Notes: a model not told the origin generated them from the letters alone. Shown: positions 1-9,390, counted from the first letter of the stretch. The stretch: DNA of 64,000 nucleotides from Fibrobacter sp. UWB4 (GCF_002210345.1 NZ_MWQI01000001.1:496001-560000), one strand, 5' to 3'. Program-made: numbers and translations.

Positions 1-18
1 AGTACGATCCGCTTGTTA

Positions 19-32
19 AGTAGACAGTAGGA
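19..32. repeat. AGTAGACAGTAGG-type intergenic repeat
   Basis: Short run AGTAGACAGTAGGA just downstream of the murB stop. The same word family recurs at 11892-11918, 35251-35346 and 56128-56154, always between genes. Function unknown. Confidence 0.5.
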
Positions 33-58
33 ATCACCTTCTTGTCGTTTTTTAAATA

Positions 59-985
59 CTAAAATTCTCCGAGCAGAATCACTTCTCTGTGAAGCTGAAT
101 GCCGAATTTTTCGGCGACAACTTTTTGAACGTATTCGCTGAGTGATTTGATGTCTGCGGCGGTAGCGTGGTCTGCGTTTACGATAAAGTTTGCGTGTACA
201 CGGCTCACTTCGGCGCCGCCTATGCGGTAGCCTTTTAAACCCGCCTGTTCGATGTAGTAACCTGGTGCGATTTGTGTCGGCGTTTCGGCGGCGCCTGCAT
301 CTAGACGCTTGAAGGTGCTGCCGGCATTGGGCATGGAAAGCGGCTGCGAATTGCGGCGCTTTGTCATGCATTCCTGCATTTCGCTTTCGAGATCTTTGGC
401 CGTCTTGTTAAGTTCTGTCGCGGGCGTGAGCTGGAATGTGGCAGAAAGAATTGTTTCTGCATTTTCGCGAGATGCGGCGAGATCCTGGAAAATGCTGTGG
501 CGGTAGCCGAATTTGCAGTCTGCTGCGGTTCGCGTGTGCAAATTGCCTGCGGAATCGATGCTTTCGACTTCAATGCAAGTCTGCGAAACATCTTGACCGT
601 AAGCGCCTGCGTTCATGTAAATCGCACCGCCGAGACTCCCGGGAATGCCGGCGAGCTTGTGGATACCGGCAAGGCCTTCGTTAATCGTGTAGCGGGCGAG
701 GCGGGCGAGCGGTGTGGCGCCTTTGGCGCAAATCTTTCCATTTCCGATGTTCGTGATTTCCGAGAAAAATTTACCGAGCTGGATAATGACGCCTTTGTAT
801 CCGCTGTCGGAGACGAGCAAGTTCGTGCCCTTGCCAATAACGAAACTCGGAAGCGCATGTTCATTTGCAAATGCAATTGCGTCTTTGATATCGTTTACGG
901 ATTCAGCTTTGACGAAATATCGTGCGGGACCGCCTACTTTAAAGGACGTGTGCTCGCTCATCGGTACATTTTCTTGAATAATCAT
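59..985 (-). CDS. murB: UDP-N-acetylenolpyruvoylglucosamine reductase MurB
   Basis: Cytoplasmic FAD enzyme that reduces UDP-GlcNAc-enolpyruvate to UDP-MurNAc with NADPH, the second committed step of peptidoglycan precursor synthesis. The 308-aa product begins MIIQENVPMSEHTSFKVGG. It shows the FAD-binding stretch GKGTNLLVSDSGYKG, the conserved MNAGAYGQDV, the YRHS segment, the NAGSTFKR segment holding the catalytic serine, and a C-terminal HREV. The length fits the shorter MurB type. The frame stays open for 50 codons further upstream, but that part is low-complexity and would overlap the divergent gene at 1013, so the internal ATG at 985 is chosen. Only 27 bp separate the two start codons. 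It is not beside other mur genes here; mraY lies near 61 kb. Confidence 0.95.
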   Translation of the reverse strand: MIIQENVPMSEHTSFKVGGPARYFVKAESVNDIKDAIAFANEHALPSFVIGKGTNLLVSDSGYKGVIIQLGKFFSEITNIGNGKICAKGATPLARLARYTINEGLAGIHKLAGIPGSLGGAIYMNAGAYGQDVSQTCIEVESIDSAGNLHTRTAADCKFGYRHSIFQDLAASRENAETILSATFQLTPATELNKTAKDLESEMQECMTKRRNSQPLSMPNAGSTFKRLDAGAAETPTQIAPGYYIEQAGLKGYRIGGAEVSRVHANFIVNADHATAADIKSLSEYVQKVVAEKFGIQLHREVILLGEF

Positions 986-1012
986 GACGAAAATATATAT
1001 ATTCTTGGAGCC

Positions 1013-2149
1013 ATGACAGAAGAGGAACTGAAACAATTTAAGGCGGCGTTGTCGATTACGGCTGTTGCTACAGCGCTTGGTGTGCCTGTGGTGCGTGGAC
1101 GCTGTCGTTGTTTTTTTCCGACGCGCCATTCGCATGGCGATAGAACGCCTTCGGTTTCGTTTTCTGAAGAAAGAGGAACTTTTCGTTGCTGGGTTTGCGA
1201 TGACGTTCGCGGTGATGTGATTTCACTTGTCCAGATTGTGAAAAATTGTTCGTTCCTGGAAGCTCTGAACTGGCTCAAGGAAACGTATGGATTTTTGTTG
1301 CGCGGGGCGCCTGCATCTGCAACTGCGCTGCCGAATGGATCTTCGGCGTCGAATGTGTCAACGGCTCAAAGTGCGACTCTTGTTGCGAAAACAGTGACCC
1401 GTGATGCGGCTCTTGAATATAGCTCTCCAGAACCCGCAAAGGAGCTTGTGAGCGAAGAAGAACGTAAAAAGATTATCCTCTCGTTCTTGAAAATGCTGAG
1501 TCCTGTTGACAAGACGCCTGCGGCATCATACCTGGCGCGTCGCCGCATCTACAAGCCGATTTGGGATAAAATGCTTTTGCGTACGATTACGGATTACGGT
1601 GCGCTTAACAACAAACTAAAGGAAACTTACGATTTGGAAGTCCTCAAGTACGTGGGGCTTTTCAGTGAAAAGGGGAACTTGAGGTATTACAAGCATCCGC
1701 TGTTTTTCCCGTATCTCGATAGCAAACGACGTTCGTTCTATTTCCAGGCGCGAGCGATTGATAGCACGGTTGTTCCAAAGGAACTGAATCTGCGCGGAAC
1801 GGTGCCGTACCCGTATAATGTTTCTGCGCTTGATGAAAAGCCTGGCTGGGTTTACCTGTGCGAAGGCGTGGTCGATACGCTTACGTTCTTGGGCCAACGC
1901 ATTGCGGCGATTGGAATTCCTGGGGTACGTTCGTTCAAGACGGAATGGCTCCCGCTTTTCAAGAACAAGAGTGTTGTGCTTTGTTTGGACAAGGATGAGG
2001 CGGGCCGCAGTGGCACGGAGTATTTGCAGACCGTTTTTGCTCAGGCGGGAATCCGCACGGTTGTGCTTGGTGATGGTGTGGATCAATTTGGCAAATTGTC
2101 GATGAAAGAAGGCGAAGACATCAACGATTGGTTTGGTGGGAAGAAGTGA
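1013..2149 (+). CDS. compact CHC2 zinc finger-TOPRIM primase-like protein
   Basis: A 378-aa DnaG-related protein. Residues about 28-75 form a CHC2-type zinc finger (C31/C33, H39/H41, C59, C62 with FRCWVCDD followed by GDVISLV). Residues about 265-345 form a TOPRIM domain (LCEGVVDTL for the acidic motif, then LCLDKDEAGR). Between them lies a segment with SYLARRRIY and FFPYLDSKRRSFYFQAR that resembles the region before TOPRIM in primases. A full DnaG is usually near 600 aa with a C-terminal DnaB-binding domain, and no such domain is present here. It may be an accessory or element-derived primase rather than the replicative one. The start at 1013 has GGAG directly upstream; the frame is open further upstream but overlaps murB. 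Confidence 0.8.
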   Translation: MTEEELKQFKAALSITAVATALGVPVVRGRCRCFFPTRHSHGDRTPSVSFSEERGTFRCWVCDDVRGDVISLVQIVKNCSFLEALNWLKETYGFLLRGAPASATALPNGSSASNVSTAQSATLVAKTVTRDAALEYSSPEPAKELVSEEERKKIILSFLKMLSPVDKTPAASYLARRRIYKPIWDKMLLRTITDYGALNNKLKETYDLEVLKYVGLFSEKGNLRYYKHPLFFPYLDSKRRSFYFQARAIDSTVVPKELNLRGTVPYPYNVSALDEKPGWVYLCEGVVDTLTFLGQRIAAIGIPGVRSFKTEWLPLFKNKSVVLCLDKDEAGRSGTEYLQTVFAQAGIRTVVLGDGVDQFGKLSMKEGEDINDWFGGKK

Positions 2150-2169
2150 ACTAAGAAATAGTTCACTTG

Positions 2170-3462
2170 TTATGATCCTAACACTCTTTTAACTTCTTCT
2201 TCGGTGGTGATGCCGGATTCTACGAGCTTTCTTGCGTTTTCTTGCATGGTGCCGTCGGCGTAGGTGTTGTTGGGTAAAAGCAATTCGCAGACGACGGTTC
2301 TGCCTTTGTAATGCGGTGACGATTCGCAAGAAATTGTTTTGTCTATTTTTCTTACGAGGCGCTGGGCAAAAACGCCAAGCAAAGCTTCTTCCAAGATGCT
2401 TTTTTGTATGCCTAGATCGAGTAGCCTTGATGCTGCTGCTTTTGCGCTGTTCGTGTGCAATGTGCTCAAAACGAGATGCCCTGTCTGTGCGGCCTGCAAT
2501 GCAATTTGTGCGGTCTCTGCATCGCGAATTTCTCCGACAAGAATCACGTCCGGATCTTGGCGCAAAATGGAACGCAATGCGACTGCGAACGTGAATCCGC
2601 ATTTCTCGTTGACGGGAACTTGATTTGCTCCTCGGAGTTCATATTCCACCGGATCTTCTATGGTCGTGACGTTGAGCTTTCGCTGGATGATTTCTCGCAA
2701 TCCGGCGTAAAGCGTTGTCGTCTTGCCGCTTCCTGTGGGGCCTGTAACGAGGAACAGCCCTTGCGGGGCGCTGAAAATTTTCCGAATTGCATGGAGCGTA
2801 GACTTGCTAAAATCAAGGCTGTCGAGTGTTTGCGCGGAGTCGTTTGCGGGGAGCAATCGCAATACGCATTTCTCGCCGTTGTTTACGGGAATGGTACTGA
2901 CGCGGATGTTCACCTTTTCACGAAAATCTTCAAAGGCGAAACTCCCGTCGTGCGGCAAGCGGCGCTCCGTGATATCGACATTGGCCATGACTTTCAGGCG
3001 TATCAGCACAGGCTCGGCAAGCCATTGCGGAAATGTGCGGTATTCCGTTAAAAGTCCATCAATGCGAAAACGTACGCGGAACGCTTCTGCCATTGGCTCA
3101 AGGTGGATGTCGGTTGCTTTTTTCTGGAGCGCCTTGATGATTAGGCTATCTACGAGATTTATAATCGGTTCCGATTCCCAAGAAGAATTTCGCGAAATCT
3201 CGAGATGATTGAGATGCTGGAGTAAGTCTTCATCGATCGAATCTGCGTGACTGTTCATGAGCCTGATTTCGGCAGGGGTGTGCTGTTCCGGGATAACGCA
3301 CTGTTGCGTGACAAATCGGATTTTTTCGAGAAGAAATTCGTCGTTTGCATTAGGCACGGCGACTTTCATGGGCGTGGTGCTTTCCTCGACGCACTCGTTG
3401 CGTTCAACAACCGCAATTCCGTTTTTCTGGCACCATTTTTTGGACAAGTTTTTTGCATTCAT
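2170..3462 (-). CDS. type II secretion / type IV pilus assembly ATPase (GspE/PilB family)
   Basis: Cytoplasmic hexameric ATPase that powers pilin or pseudopilin assembly. The 430-aa protein has an N-terminal domain with RRLPHDGSFAF and INIRVST-like segments, Walker A GPTGSGKTTT near residues 240-249, the Asp box EDPVEY, Walker B DPDVILVGEIRDAE near 303-316 and the His box GHLVLSTLHTN. It is short for the family, and the CxxC..CxxC zinc element usual in GspE/PilB is not evident. It probably works with the pilMNOPQ gene set at 43-48.6 kb, but pilC and pilin genes are not in the window, so pilus and secretion roles cannot be separated. The start is uncertain: ATG 3462 or 3468, no clear Shine-Dalgarno. 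Confidence 0.85.
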   Translation of the reverse strand: MNAKNLSKKWCQKNGIAVVERNECVEESTTPMKVAVPNANDEFLLEKIRFVTQQCVIPEQHTPAEIRLMNSHADSIDEDLLQHLNHLEISRNSSWESEPIINLVDSLIIKALQKKATDIHLEPMAEAFRVRFRIDGLLTEYRTFPQWLAEPVLIRLKVMANVDITERRLPHDGSFAFEDFREKVNIRVSTIPVNNGEKCVLRLLPANDSAQTLDSLDFSKSTLHAIRKIFSAPQGLFLVTGPTGSGKTTTLYAGLREIIQRKLNVTTIEDPVEYELRGANQVPVNEKCGFTFAVALRSILRQDPDVILVGEIRDAETAQIALQAAQTGHLVLSTLHTNSAKAAASRLLDLGIQKSILEEALLGVFAQRLVRKIDKTISCESSPHYKGRTVVCELLLPNNTYADGTMQENARKLVESGITTEEEVKRVLGS

Positions 3463-3542
3463 CCCCATAAAATACATACAAAAGTTTTGAAAAAGCACAA
3501 TCACGCAAATTTTGCAACCAACCGTTTGCAAAGTGCCGTAAA

Positions 3543-3648
3543 GTCATCCTGACACCGAAGGGGGAAGGATCCAGTAATTTCTTGTTGTGAAAAATCAAAG
3601 CTTAACTGGATCCTTCACGTCGCCCTTACGGGCTTTGTTCAGGATGAC
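3543..3648. repeat. inverted pair of GGATCC-type palindromic repeats
   Basis: A unit running from GTCATCCTGA (3543) to GGATCCAGT (3575) faces an oppositely oriented unit from ACTGGATCC (3605) to AGGATGAC (3648), so the stretch can fold into one long hairpin. Single copies of the same unit occur at 9889, 31603, 58114 and inside a gene at 62864, and expanded copies at 52921 and 59187. Confidence 0.8.
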
Positions 3649-3654
3649 ACTGCA

Positions 3655-3683
3655 CAAAAAAAGTCCCCCGGGTGGGGGACTTT
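3655..3683 (-). terminator. intrinsic terminator of the RND operon
   Basis: Perfect GC-rich stem AAAGTCCCCC / GGGGGACTTT with a T run on the minus strand, 25 bp past the stop of the RND pump gene. Confidence 0.85.
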
Positions 3684-3707
3684 GCGGAGTTGTCTAATGA
3701 AATTTAA

Positions 3708-6700
3708 TTATGCCTTGCTGAACTTTGCCTTGACTTTATTGGCGCCTTTCTTAGCCTTGCTAAAGAGGGCGTTCGGGAGCCAGAAGAATGTCGGCACAAG
3801 GAACATCGTGAGGATGGCGGACACGATCAAGCCACCCACAGATGCGATACCCATCGGCTGAGTCATTGCAGCGACGTTACCACCGAGAGCGAATGCAAGT
3901 GGAAGTTGTGCAATCACGGAGGCAAGAGTTGCAAGCACGATCGGCTGGAACTTTGCCTTGGCGGCGGTCAACATTGCCGAGCGGCGGCCCATGCTTCCAC
4001 TACGCAGCAAGCGGTTGGATTCATCGAGCAAAAGAATAGCGTTGTTCACCACCACTCCGATCAACATAACGATAGCCATGAGGGCGATCATGGAGAGCGC
4101 CTTGCCAGTAATGACGAGGGCGAGGAGCACACCGATTGCACCCATCGGGATGGTTGTCATGATGATAAACGGCTGTGCAAAGCTTTCGAGGAGAGCAACA
4201 AGCAAGATGTAGGTAAGGATAATTGCCATCACGATTGCCGTCATGAATTCCTTCTGCATGTCGTTCTGCATGTCTGCGTTACCACCGAAGCTGAACGAGA
4301 TACCTTCTGGGAGTTCGTCCTTCATGCTGTTTGTAAGTTCCGTGAGTTTGCCCATGATTTCACCGGTCGTGTGGCCAGGGAGCAAGTTCATCGAAACGTC
4401 TACACGTCTCATCTTGCGCTTACGGTCAATACGTGTCGGACCAGCACCATCTTCGATGTGGAAGAGTTCGCTAGCACTTACGTAGCCCTTCGGTGTCTTG
4501 ACAGGCAGGTCTTCGATGTCGGCATGGCTCTGCCTATCCTTTTCCATTAAGCGTACGTAAACGTCGTATTCTTCACCGTCTTCGGTGTACTGGCCTGCTT
4601 CGAAACCGTTCACTGCAATGTAGTTGTAGTTTGCGACTGTTTCTAGCGTTACTCCATAGTCGGCCATGGCGGCGCGGTTCGGGATCAAGCGGATTTCAGG
4701 CTTACCGGCTTCATAGCTTGTCTTGATATCCACGATGCCGTCAATCTTTTGCTGGACTCGGTCAAGGACGATTTGTGATGCCTTGATGACGGAGTCTGCA
4801 TGGAGACCGCTCACTTCGAGCACCACATCGCCAGCGGAGTTGTTCTGCATTTCAGAGGCGGAGGTGGACTTTACGGAAATGTAAGCGTCTGGAATGTTGG
4901 CGAGGTACGGACGGATGGAGTCGACGATTTCGTCCGTACTGCGATGTCTGCCCTTCCAGTTGGGATTGTTCTTCTTTTCCCAGTCCTTCAAGAGTCTAAC
5001 ACGCATGGTGGCCTGGTTTACGGTCGTAAAGCCGTTGGAACCACCCACGTTCATACTGTAGTGAACAATTTCAGGAATATCCTTGACGCGGGATTCAATA
5101 ATACGAGCCACGCTATCGGTTGTCTCGATGTTTGTACCCACAGGCATTTCGAGCTTGATGCTCATCATGCCCTGGTCCTGTCTCGGGGTAAGTTCAACAG
5201 TCAAGTTGTTCTTGGCGAGGGTTCCGACAAAATAAAGTGTTGCAGCGAGAGCGAGAACCTGGAAAATCACACCTGGGATAGAAAGGCAGAATCCAAGCAT
5301 CTTCAAGTAGACAAAGCGAACACCGTTCAAGGCCTTGGGGAAAAGTCCCAGCAGGCTTCCGATAATGCCCGGCTTTTCTTCGATGATATTGCCGTTTTCA
5401 TCTTTCTTCTTGCCCTTGAACAAGTAGGCTGCCATGAGCGGTGTGAGCGTGAATGTCACGAGGAGTGACACGAACGTTGCAAACACCATAGTCATACCGA
5501 ATGTTCTAAAGAAGATACCCACGATGGATTTCATGAATGCGATCGGCACGAACACGGCAACGTTTGTAAGCGTTGATGCCATGATGGCGATCATGATTTC
5601 AGAAGTGCCCTTGTAGGCGGCTTCCTTCGGATCAAGGCCTTGGTTCAGCTTGTTGTTGATGTTTTCAAGCACGACGATGGAGTTCGTCACCAACAGACCC
5701 ACGGAACTTGAAAGAGCCATGAGGGACATCATGTTGATGCCAAAGCCTGCAAAGTACATGAGCGTGAATGCGCCAATCACGGAAATCGGCATCGTGAGAG
5801 CCGCGATAATCATCGTCGAGAACTTGCCGAGGAACAGGAGCAGGAGGCCTGCGGTAAGCGCAATAGCGATAATGATGTTCTGGATAACGTTATCGATAGA
5901 TTCGTTCACGGCTTCGGACTTGTCGTAAATGAGCGTGAGCTTGAAGCCTTCCGGGAGAGTCTTGTTGACTTCTTCCATGCGCTTGAGCACGCCTCTGGAA
6001 ACATCCACGACGTTTGCGTCGGAGCGTTTCTTGATATCGAGAGCGACTGAGTTGATGCCGTTAAAGCGGGAAGTCGATGTAATCGTTTCGATGGTATCTT
6101 TCACGACGGCAATTTCAGAGAGCTTGACGACTCCCTTTTCCGTCGGAATTTCCATGTTGCGCATTTCATCGAGGTTCTTGAACTTACCTGCGGTACGCAC
6201 AGACGTGTTCTTGTGCTTGCCGATAACTTCTCCAATCGGGAGGTTTACGTTGGACATGCCGTAAAGGCCCATCATGGTGCCGATATCGACACCGCGGTCC
6301 ATCATTTTTTCCTTGTCTACTTCGATGGCGATCTGGCGGGTTGTACCACCGAAGATATCGACGCTTGCGACACCGGAAACAGAGGTGAAGAGCGGTTCAA
6401 TTTCGTCTTCGACTTTCTGGCGGAGTTCTGTAGAGTTTAGAGGACCGGTGAACGAGATTGCCATGATGGCAGCACCGTTAATATCGACCTTCGAAATAAT
6501 CGGCGCCTGTACTGCATCCGGAAAGTCCGCAGAGGCGAGGTCCACCTTGGAACGCACGTCATTTGCGGCAACGTCCACGTTCACGCCCATGTTGAACATG
6601 GCGACGATAATGCCGTAGTTTTCCAAGCAGATGGACTGCACGTAGTCGATACCGTCCACGAGTTCCACTTGTTCTTCAATCGGCTTGATAATTGTGGTTT

Positions 6701-6872
6701 CGATTTCTTCAGGGTTTGCGCCCTTGTAAATGATGGTGGCCGTAACCACGGGGACTTCGAATTTCGGCATCAAGTCCACCACCATCATGGAATAGGTATA
6801 AAGACCGAACACCACCACGGTCAAGATGACCATGAGCATGGTGATTGGTTTGTAAATACTGGCTTTAATCAT
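3708..6872 (-). CDS. RND-family efflux pump inner membrane subunit (AcrB-like)
   Basis: A 1054-aa resistance-nodulation-division permease, the normal length for the family, with two repeated halves of one plus five membrane helices and large periplasmic porter loops. It takes substrates from periplasm or membrane and passes them to the TolC-like channel encoded upstream. Odd point: helix-4 region reads GLLVTNSIVVLENI (V395-T396-N397) where AcrB has the proton-relay pair Asp407-Asp408, and helix-10 region reads GVVVNNAILLLDE (N943) where AcrB has Lys940. Energy coupling may therefore differ from AcrB. Third gene of a tolC-MFP-RND operon; 20 bp from the fusion protein gene. Substrate cannot be told from sequence. 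Confidence 0.95.
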   Translation of the reverse strand: MIKASIYKPITMLMVILTVVVFGLYTYSMMVVDLMPKFEVPVVTATIIYKGANPEEIETTIIKPIEEQVELVDGIDYVQSICLENYGIIVAMFNMGVNVDVAANDVRSKVDLASADFPDAVQAPIISKVDINGAAIMAISFTGPLNSTELRQKVEDEIEPLFTSVSGVASVDIFGGTTRQIAIEVDKEKMMDRGVDIGTMMGLYGMSNVNLPIGEVIGKHKNTSVRTAGKFKNLDEMRNMEIPTEKGVVKLSEIAVVKDTIETITSTSRFNGINSVALDIKKRSDANVVDVSRGVLKRMEEVNKTLPEGFKLTLIYDKSEAVNESIDNVIQNIIIAIALTAGLLLLFLGKFSTMIIAALTMPISVIGAFTLMYFAGFGINMMSLMALSSSVGLLVTNSIVVLENINNKLNQGLDPKEAAYKGTSEIMIAIMASTLTNVAVFVPIAFMKSIVGIFFRTFGMTMVFATFVSLLVTFTLTPLMAAYLFKGKKKDENGNIIEEKPGIIGSLLGLFPKALNGVRFVYLKMLGFCLSIPGVIFQVLALAATLYFVGTLAKNNLTVELTPRQDQGMMSIKLEMPVGTNIETTDSVARIIESRVKDIPEIVHYSMNVGGSNGFTTVNQATMRVRLLKDWEKKNNPNWKGRHRSTDEIVDSIRPYLANIPDAYISVKSTSASEMQNNSAGDVVLEVSGLHADSVIKASQIVLDRVQQKIDGIVDIKTSYEAGKPEIRLIPNRAAMADYGVTLETVANYNYIAVNGFEAGQYTEDGEEYDVYVRLMEKDRQSHADIEDLPVKTPKGYVSASELFHIEDGAGPTRIDRKRKMRRVDVSMNLLPGHTTGEIMGKLTELTNSMKDELPEGISFSFGGNADMQNDMQKEFMTAIVMAIILTYILLVALLESFAQPFIIMTTIPMGAIGVLLALVITGKALSMIALMAIVMLIGVVVNNAILLLDESNRLLRSGSMGRRSAMLTAAKAKFQPIVLATLASVIAQLPLAFALGGNVAAMTQPMGIASVGGLIVSAILTMFLVPTFFWLPNALFSKAKKGANKVKAKFSKA

Positions 6873-6892
6873 TGGCTATTCTCCAGTGTCGA

Positions 6893-7942
6893 TTATTCGA
6901 CAATCAGCACCTTGTCGCCGTCGTTCATGCGGTTCTGGCCTTCGACCATCACGACATCGCCTTCGTTAAGGCCGTCCTTGATTTGGATGTCTGTTTTGGT
7001 CTGCACACCGAGCTGCACGATTTTGCGCTTGGCCTTGCCTTCGTTATCGACAATCCAGACCGAGTTCACGCCATTGCTATAGACAATGGCTTCGACAGGG
7101 ACTGTAACGCCTGTAACTTCACGGGCGTCAATCTTTGTGGTGAGGTACATGCCCGGGAGGAGCTTTTGACCCTTGTTCTTGAATGTGACTTCAACCGGGA
7201 AGAAGCGGGTTATCGGGTCTGCGGCAAGCGGGATGAGGCTCACTTCACCGACGAGCTTTTCGCCGTTGAGTTCGATCGTTGCCTTGGCGCCCTTCTTGAA
7301 GAATCCGATTTCGCTACTCGTGACGTTGAGCTTGAGAATCACCTTGTCGAGATTGGCTATGGTGAACATGGCGCCACCGACACCCGGAACTTCACCGACC
7401 TTGAACTTGACTTCGGTAATGGTGCCAGAGGACGGAGCGATTACGAGCGTTGCGCGGCGAGCGGCTTCCAACTGCATCTTGGCTACGTTCAGTTGGGTTT
7501 CTTGCTGGTCGATGCTTTGTTGGGACACACCGCCCTTAGCTTGAACTTCCTTCATGCGGGCAAGCGTTTTTTCAGTCAATTCCAGAGCAGCCTTGGCTTG
7601 CTGGTAACCGGAGTTGTCGCCTGTAAAGACGAATTCTGCGAGAACCTGGTCTTTCTTGACCTTGGAACCGACGCGGACGTTGATCTTGGCAATCGGGTCG
7701 CTGAGCTTTGCCGTTGCTTTTGTCTGTTGGCTACCTTCGATGGTACCGCTGAAGGCTCGGACGTCGGTGAGCTTGACTGTGGCTGCTTTTACAACGCGGG
7801 CAGGTTTGCCATTGACCTTCTGGATTTCTTCGATGGTCGAAACTTTATTTTCGGACTTGGCGTCTTTCTTGGCGTCGCCGCATCCAGCGAGGAGGAGCGA
7901 CAGGGCAGAAATTGTAATGATTGATTTTGTAATAGTCTTCAT
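6893..7942 (-). CDS. RND efflux periplasmic membrane fusion lipoprotein
   Basis: A 349-aa adaptor (HlyD/AcrA family) bridging the RND pump and outer membrane channel. The N-terminus has a lipoprotein signal (ITISALSLLLAGC, lipobox LAGC), so it is anchored to the inner membrane by lipid. Then follow a beta-barrel/lipoyl region (DPIAKINVRVGSKVKKDQVLAEF), a helical hairpin around residues 100-150 (QAKAALELTEKTLARMKEVQ), the second lipoyl half (APSSGTITEVKFKVGE) and a C-terminal membrane-proximal domain (VPVEAIVYSNGVNSVWIVD). Middle gene of the efflux operon, 20 bp after the TolC-like gene and 20 bp before the pump. Confidence 0.94.
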   Translation of the reverse strand: MKTITKSIITISALSLLLAGCGDAKKDAKSENKVSTIEEIQKVNGKPARVVKAATVKLTDVRAFSGTIEGSQQTKATAKLSDPIAKINVRVGSKVKKDQVLAEFVFTGDNSGYQQAKAALELTEKTLARMKEVQAKGGVSQQSIDQQETQLNVAKMQLEAARRATLVIAPSSGTITEVKFKVGEVPGVGGAMFTIANLDKVILKLNVTSSEIGFFKKGAKATIELNGEKLVGEVSLIPLAADPITRFFPVEVTFKNKGQKLLPGMYLTTKIDAREVTGVTVPVEAIVYSNGVNSVWIVDNEGKAKRKIVQLGVQTKTDIQIKDGLNEGDVVMVEGQNRMNDGDKVLIVE

Positions 7943-7962
7943 AATTGTCTTCCTCTTAAATC

Positions 7963-9354
7963 TTAGTATTCACCTGTGGTCTTGAGCAATGCGTTGTAGG
8001 CTTCGTTCCATTGCATGATGCCTTTCAGGTAGTTGTTTTTGGCATTACGAAGGTCCAAATTTGCAGCGAGCAGTTCAAGCTGGGACTTCATGCCGTTTTG
8101 GTAGGCCGCTTCGGTCATCTGGTAAATGCGTTCGGCTAGTTCTACGTTGCCCTTTAATACGACGAGGTTTCTTTCTCTGTTTTCAAGGGCTTTGACGTTG
8201 TTTTCAATTTGGAGGCGGATATAGCGTATTGTGCTTTCCTTTTGGATTTGTGTGCTGCGGAGGTTGGATTTAGCCTGGACAACAGCTTCCTTGGTCTGCA
8301 TACCGTTAAACAGGTTCATGGTCAAGCTCAAGGCGACATATTTATTGAGCTTGTCCCACTTGGGGGCATCCCATTCGGTAATCTTGTTTTGGTTGTTGGC
8401 GTATTTGAGACCACCGACCAACGCGATTGTCGGCTTGTAGCCGCCTTCTTCAATTTCGATGTTCTTTTCGGTCATTGCTTCCTTGGCATCAAGCATCACC
8501 AGTTCCTTACGGCGCTTGATAATGTTTGCCATGGATGTATCGGGGAACGGAAGGTTTGAATCCGGGTTGCGGAGTTCACCGATAAACTGAACGTCTTTGT
8601 CGTAATCGACACCCATAAGGGTGAGGAGGGCGTTCTTTGCCGTGAGGCGCTGTTCTTCAAGTGTTTTCCTGTCTATGGAAAGCGCATCCATTTTAAGCTG
8701 GATGCTTGCAACTTCAAGTTCCGTGGCAAGACCGCTTTGGTACTGCTGCTTTACGAATTCAAGGTTGTTTTCGTAGAGCTTGAGGCTTTCATCGATGATT
8801 GCCATAGAGGAATCTATCATGATGAATCCGTCAAAAGCCTGGTCAATATTGTAACGGACCGTAGATTTTACGTTTTCGAGATTGACTTCTTGCAAATGCT
8901 TGTAAGCTTTGGCGATATCGATCGCTGTACCGACCTTGCCAGCGGCGTAGAGGACCTGGGTGAGTGTGAGACCCACGCTGGATTGCCAGCGGTAGCCCTG
9001 TGCGCTCATGCCGTTTACCATTTTATCGATGGCGGGAGCGAGGACGTTCTTGTCGAACTTGCTTGCATCCATGCTGGAATCTTGAGCAGCGTCTGTTATC
9101 GGGGTGCCGTTCTTGACATCCTTAAGTCCGAAAATACGGGTGATGTTGGCGCTAAGGTCGATAGATGGGTAGGCGTTGCCGTATCCTGCATCAACTTGAG
9201 AAGACGCTTTGATGAGGTCTTCTTCTGCAGTTTTGATGTCTGCCGAGTTTTCCATGGCGGTCTGAACCGCTTCATCTCGGGTGTAGACTTTTGCCGAGGC
9301 CGGTACAATCAACCCTAAAGCGAGGGCAGAAAGGACTAAAAATTTCCTTGACAT
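7963..9354 (-). CDS. TolC-like outer membrane efflux protein
   Basis: A 463-aa outer membrane factor with a cleavable signal peptide (SALALGLIVPASAK). Residues after about 25 show two OEP repeats of long amphipathic helices, for example DEAVQTAMENSADIKTAEED at the start and AERIYQMTEAAYQNGMKSQL near the end, which form the periplasmic tunnel. First gene of the efflux operon. A Shine-Dalgarno AGGAGA lies just upstream of ATG 9354, and the terminator of the ybaB transcript lies 37-70 bp upstream, so the operon should have its own promoter in the short gap after it. Confidence 0.93.
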   Translation of the reverse strand: MSRKFLVLSALALGLIVPASAKVYTRDEAVQTAMENSADIKTAEEDLIKASSQVDAGYGNAYPSIDLSANITRIFGLKDVKNGTPITDAAQDSSMDASKFDKNVLAPAIDKMVNGMSAQGYRWQSSVGLTLTQVLYAAGKVGTAIDIAKAYKHLQEVNLENVKSTVRYNIDQAFDGFIMIDSSMAIIDESLKLYENNLEFVKQQYQSGLATELEVASIQLKMDALSIDRKTLEEQRLTAKNALLTLMGVDYDKDVQFIGELRNPDSNLPFPDTSMANIIKRRKELVMLDAKEAMTEKNIEIEEGGYKPTIALVGGLKYANNQNKITEWDAPKWDKLNKYVALSLTMNLFNGMQTKEAVVQAKSNLRSTQIQKESTIRYIRLQIENNVKALENRERNLVVLKGNVELAERIYQMTEAAYQNGMKSQLELLAANLDLRNAKNNYLKGIMQWNEAYNALLKTTGEY

Positions 9355-9390
9355 TCGTTCTCCTAATATATTTAGCTCGCCAAATGTAAA

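Noticed and set aside
3404-3598. Upstream extension of the ATPase gene to 3531 or a separate small gene
   Set aside because: The added residues (IVLFQNFCMYF region) are not typical for the family and run into palindromic repeats; no ribosome binding site.
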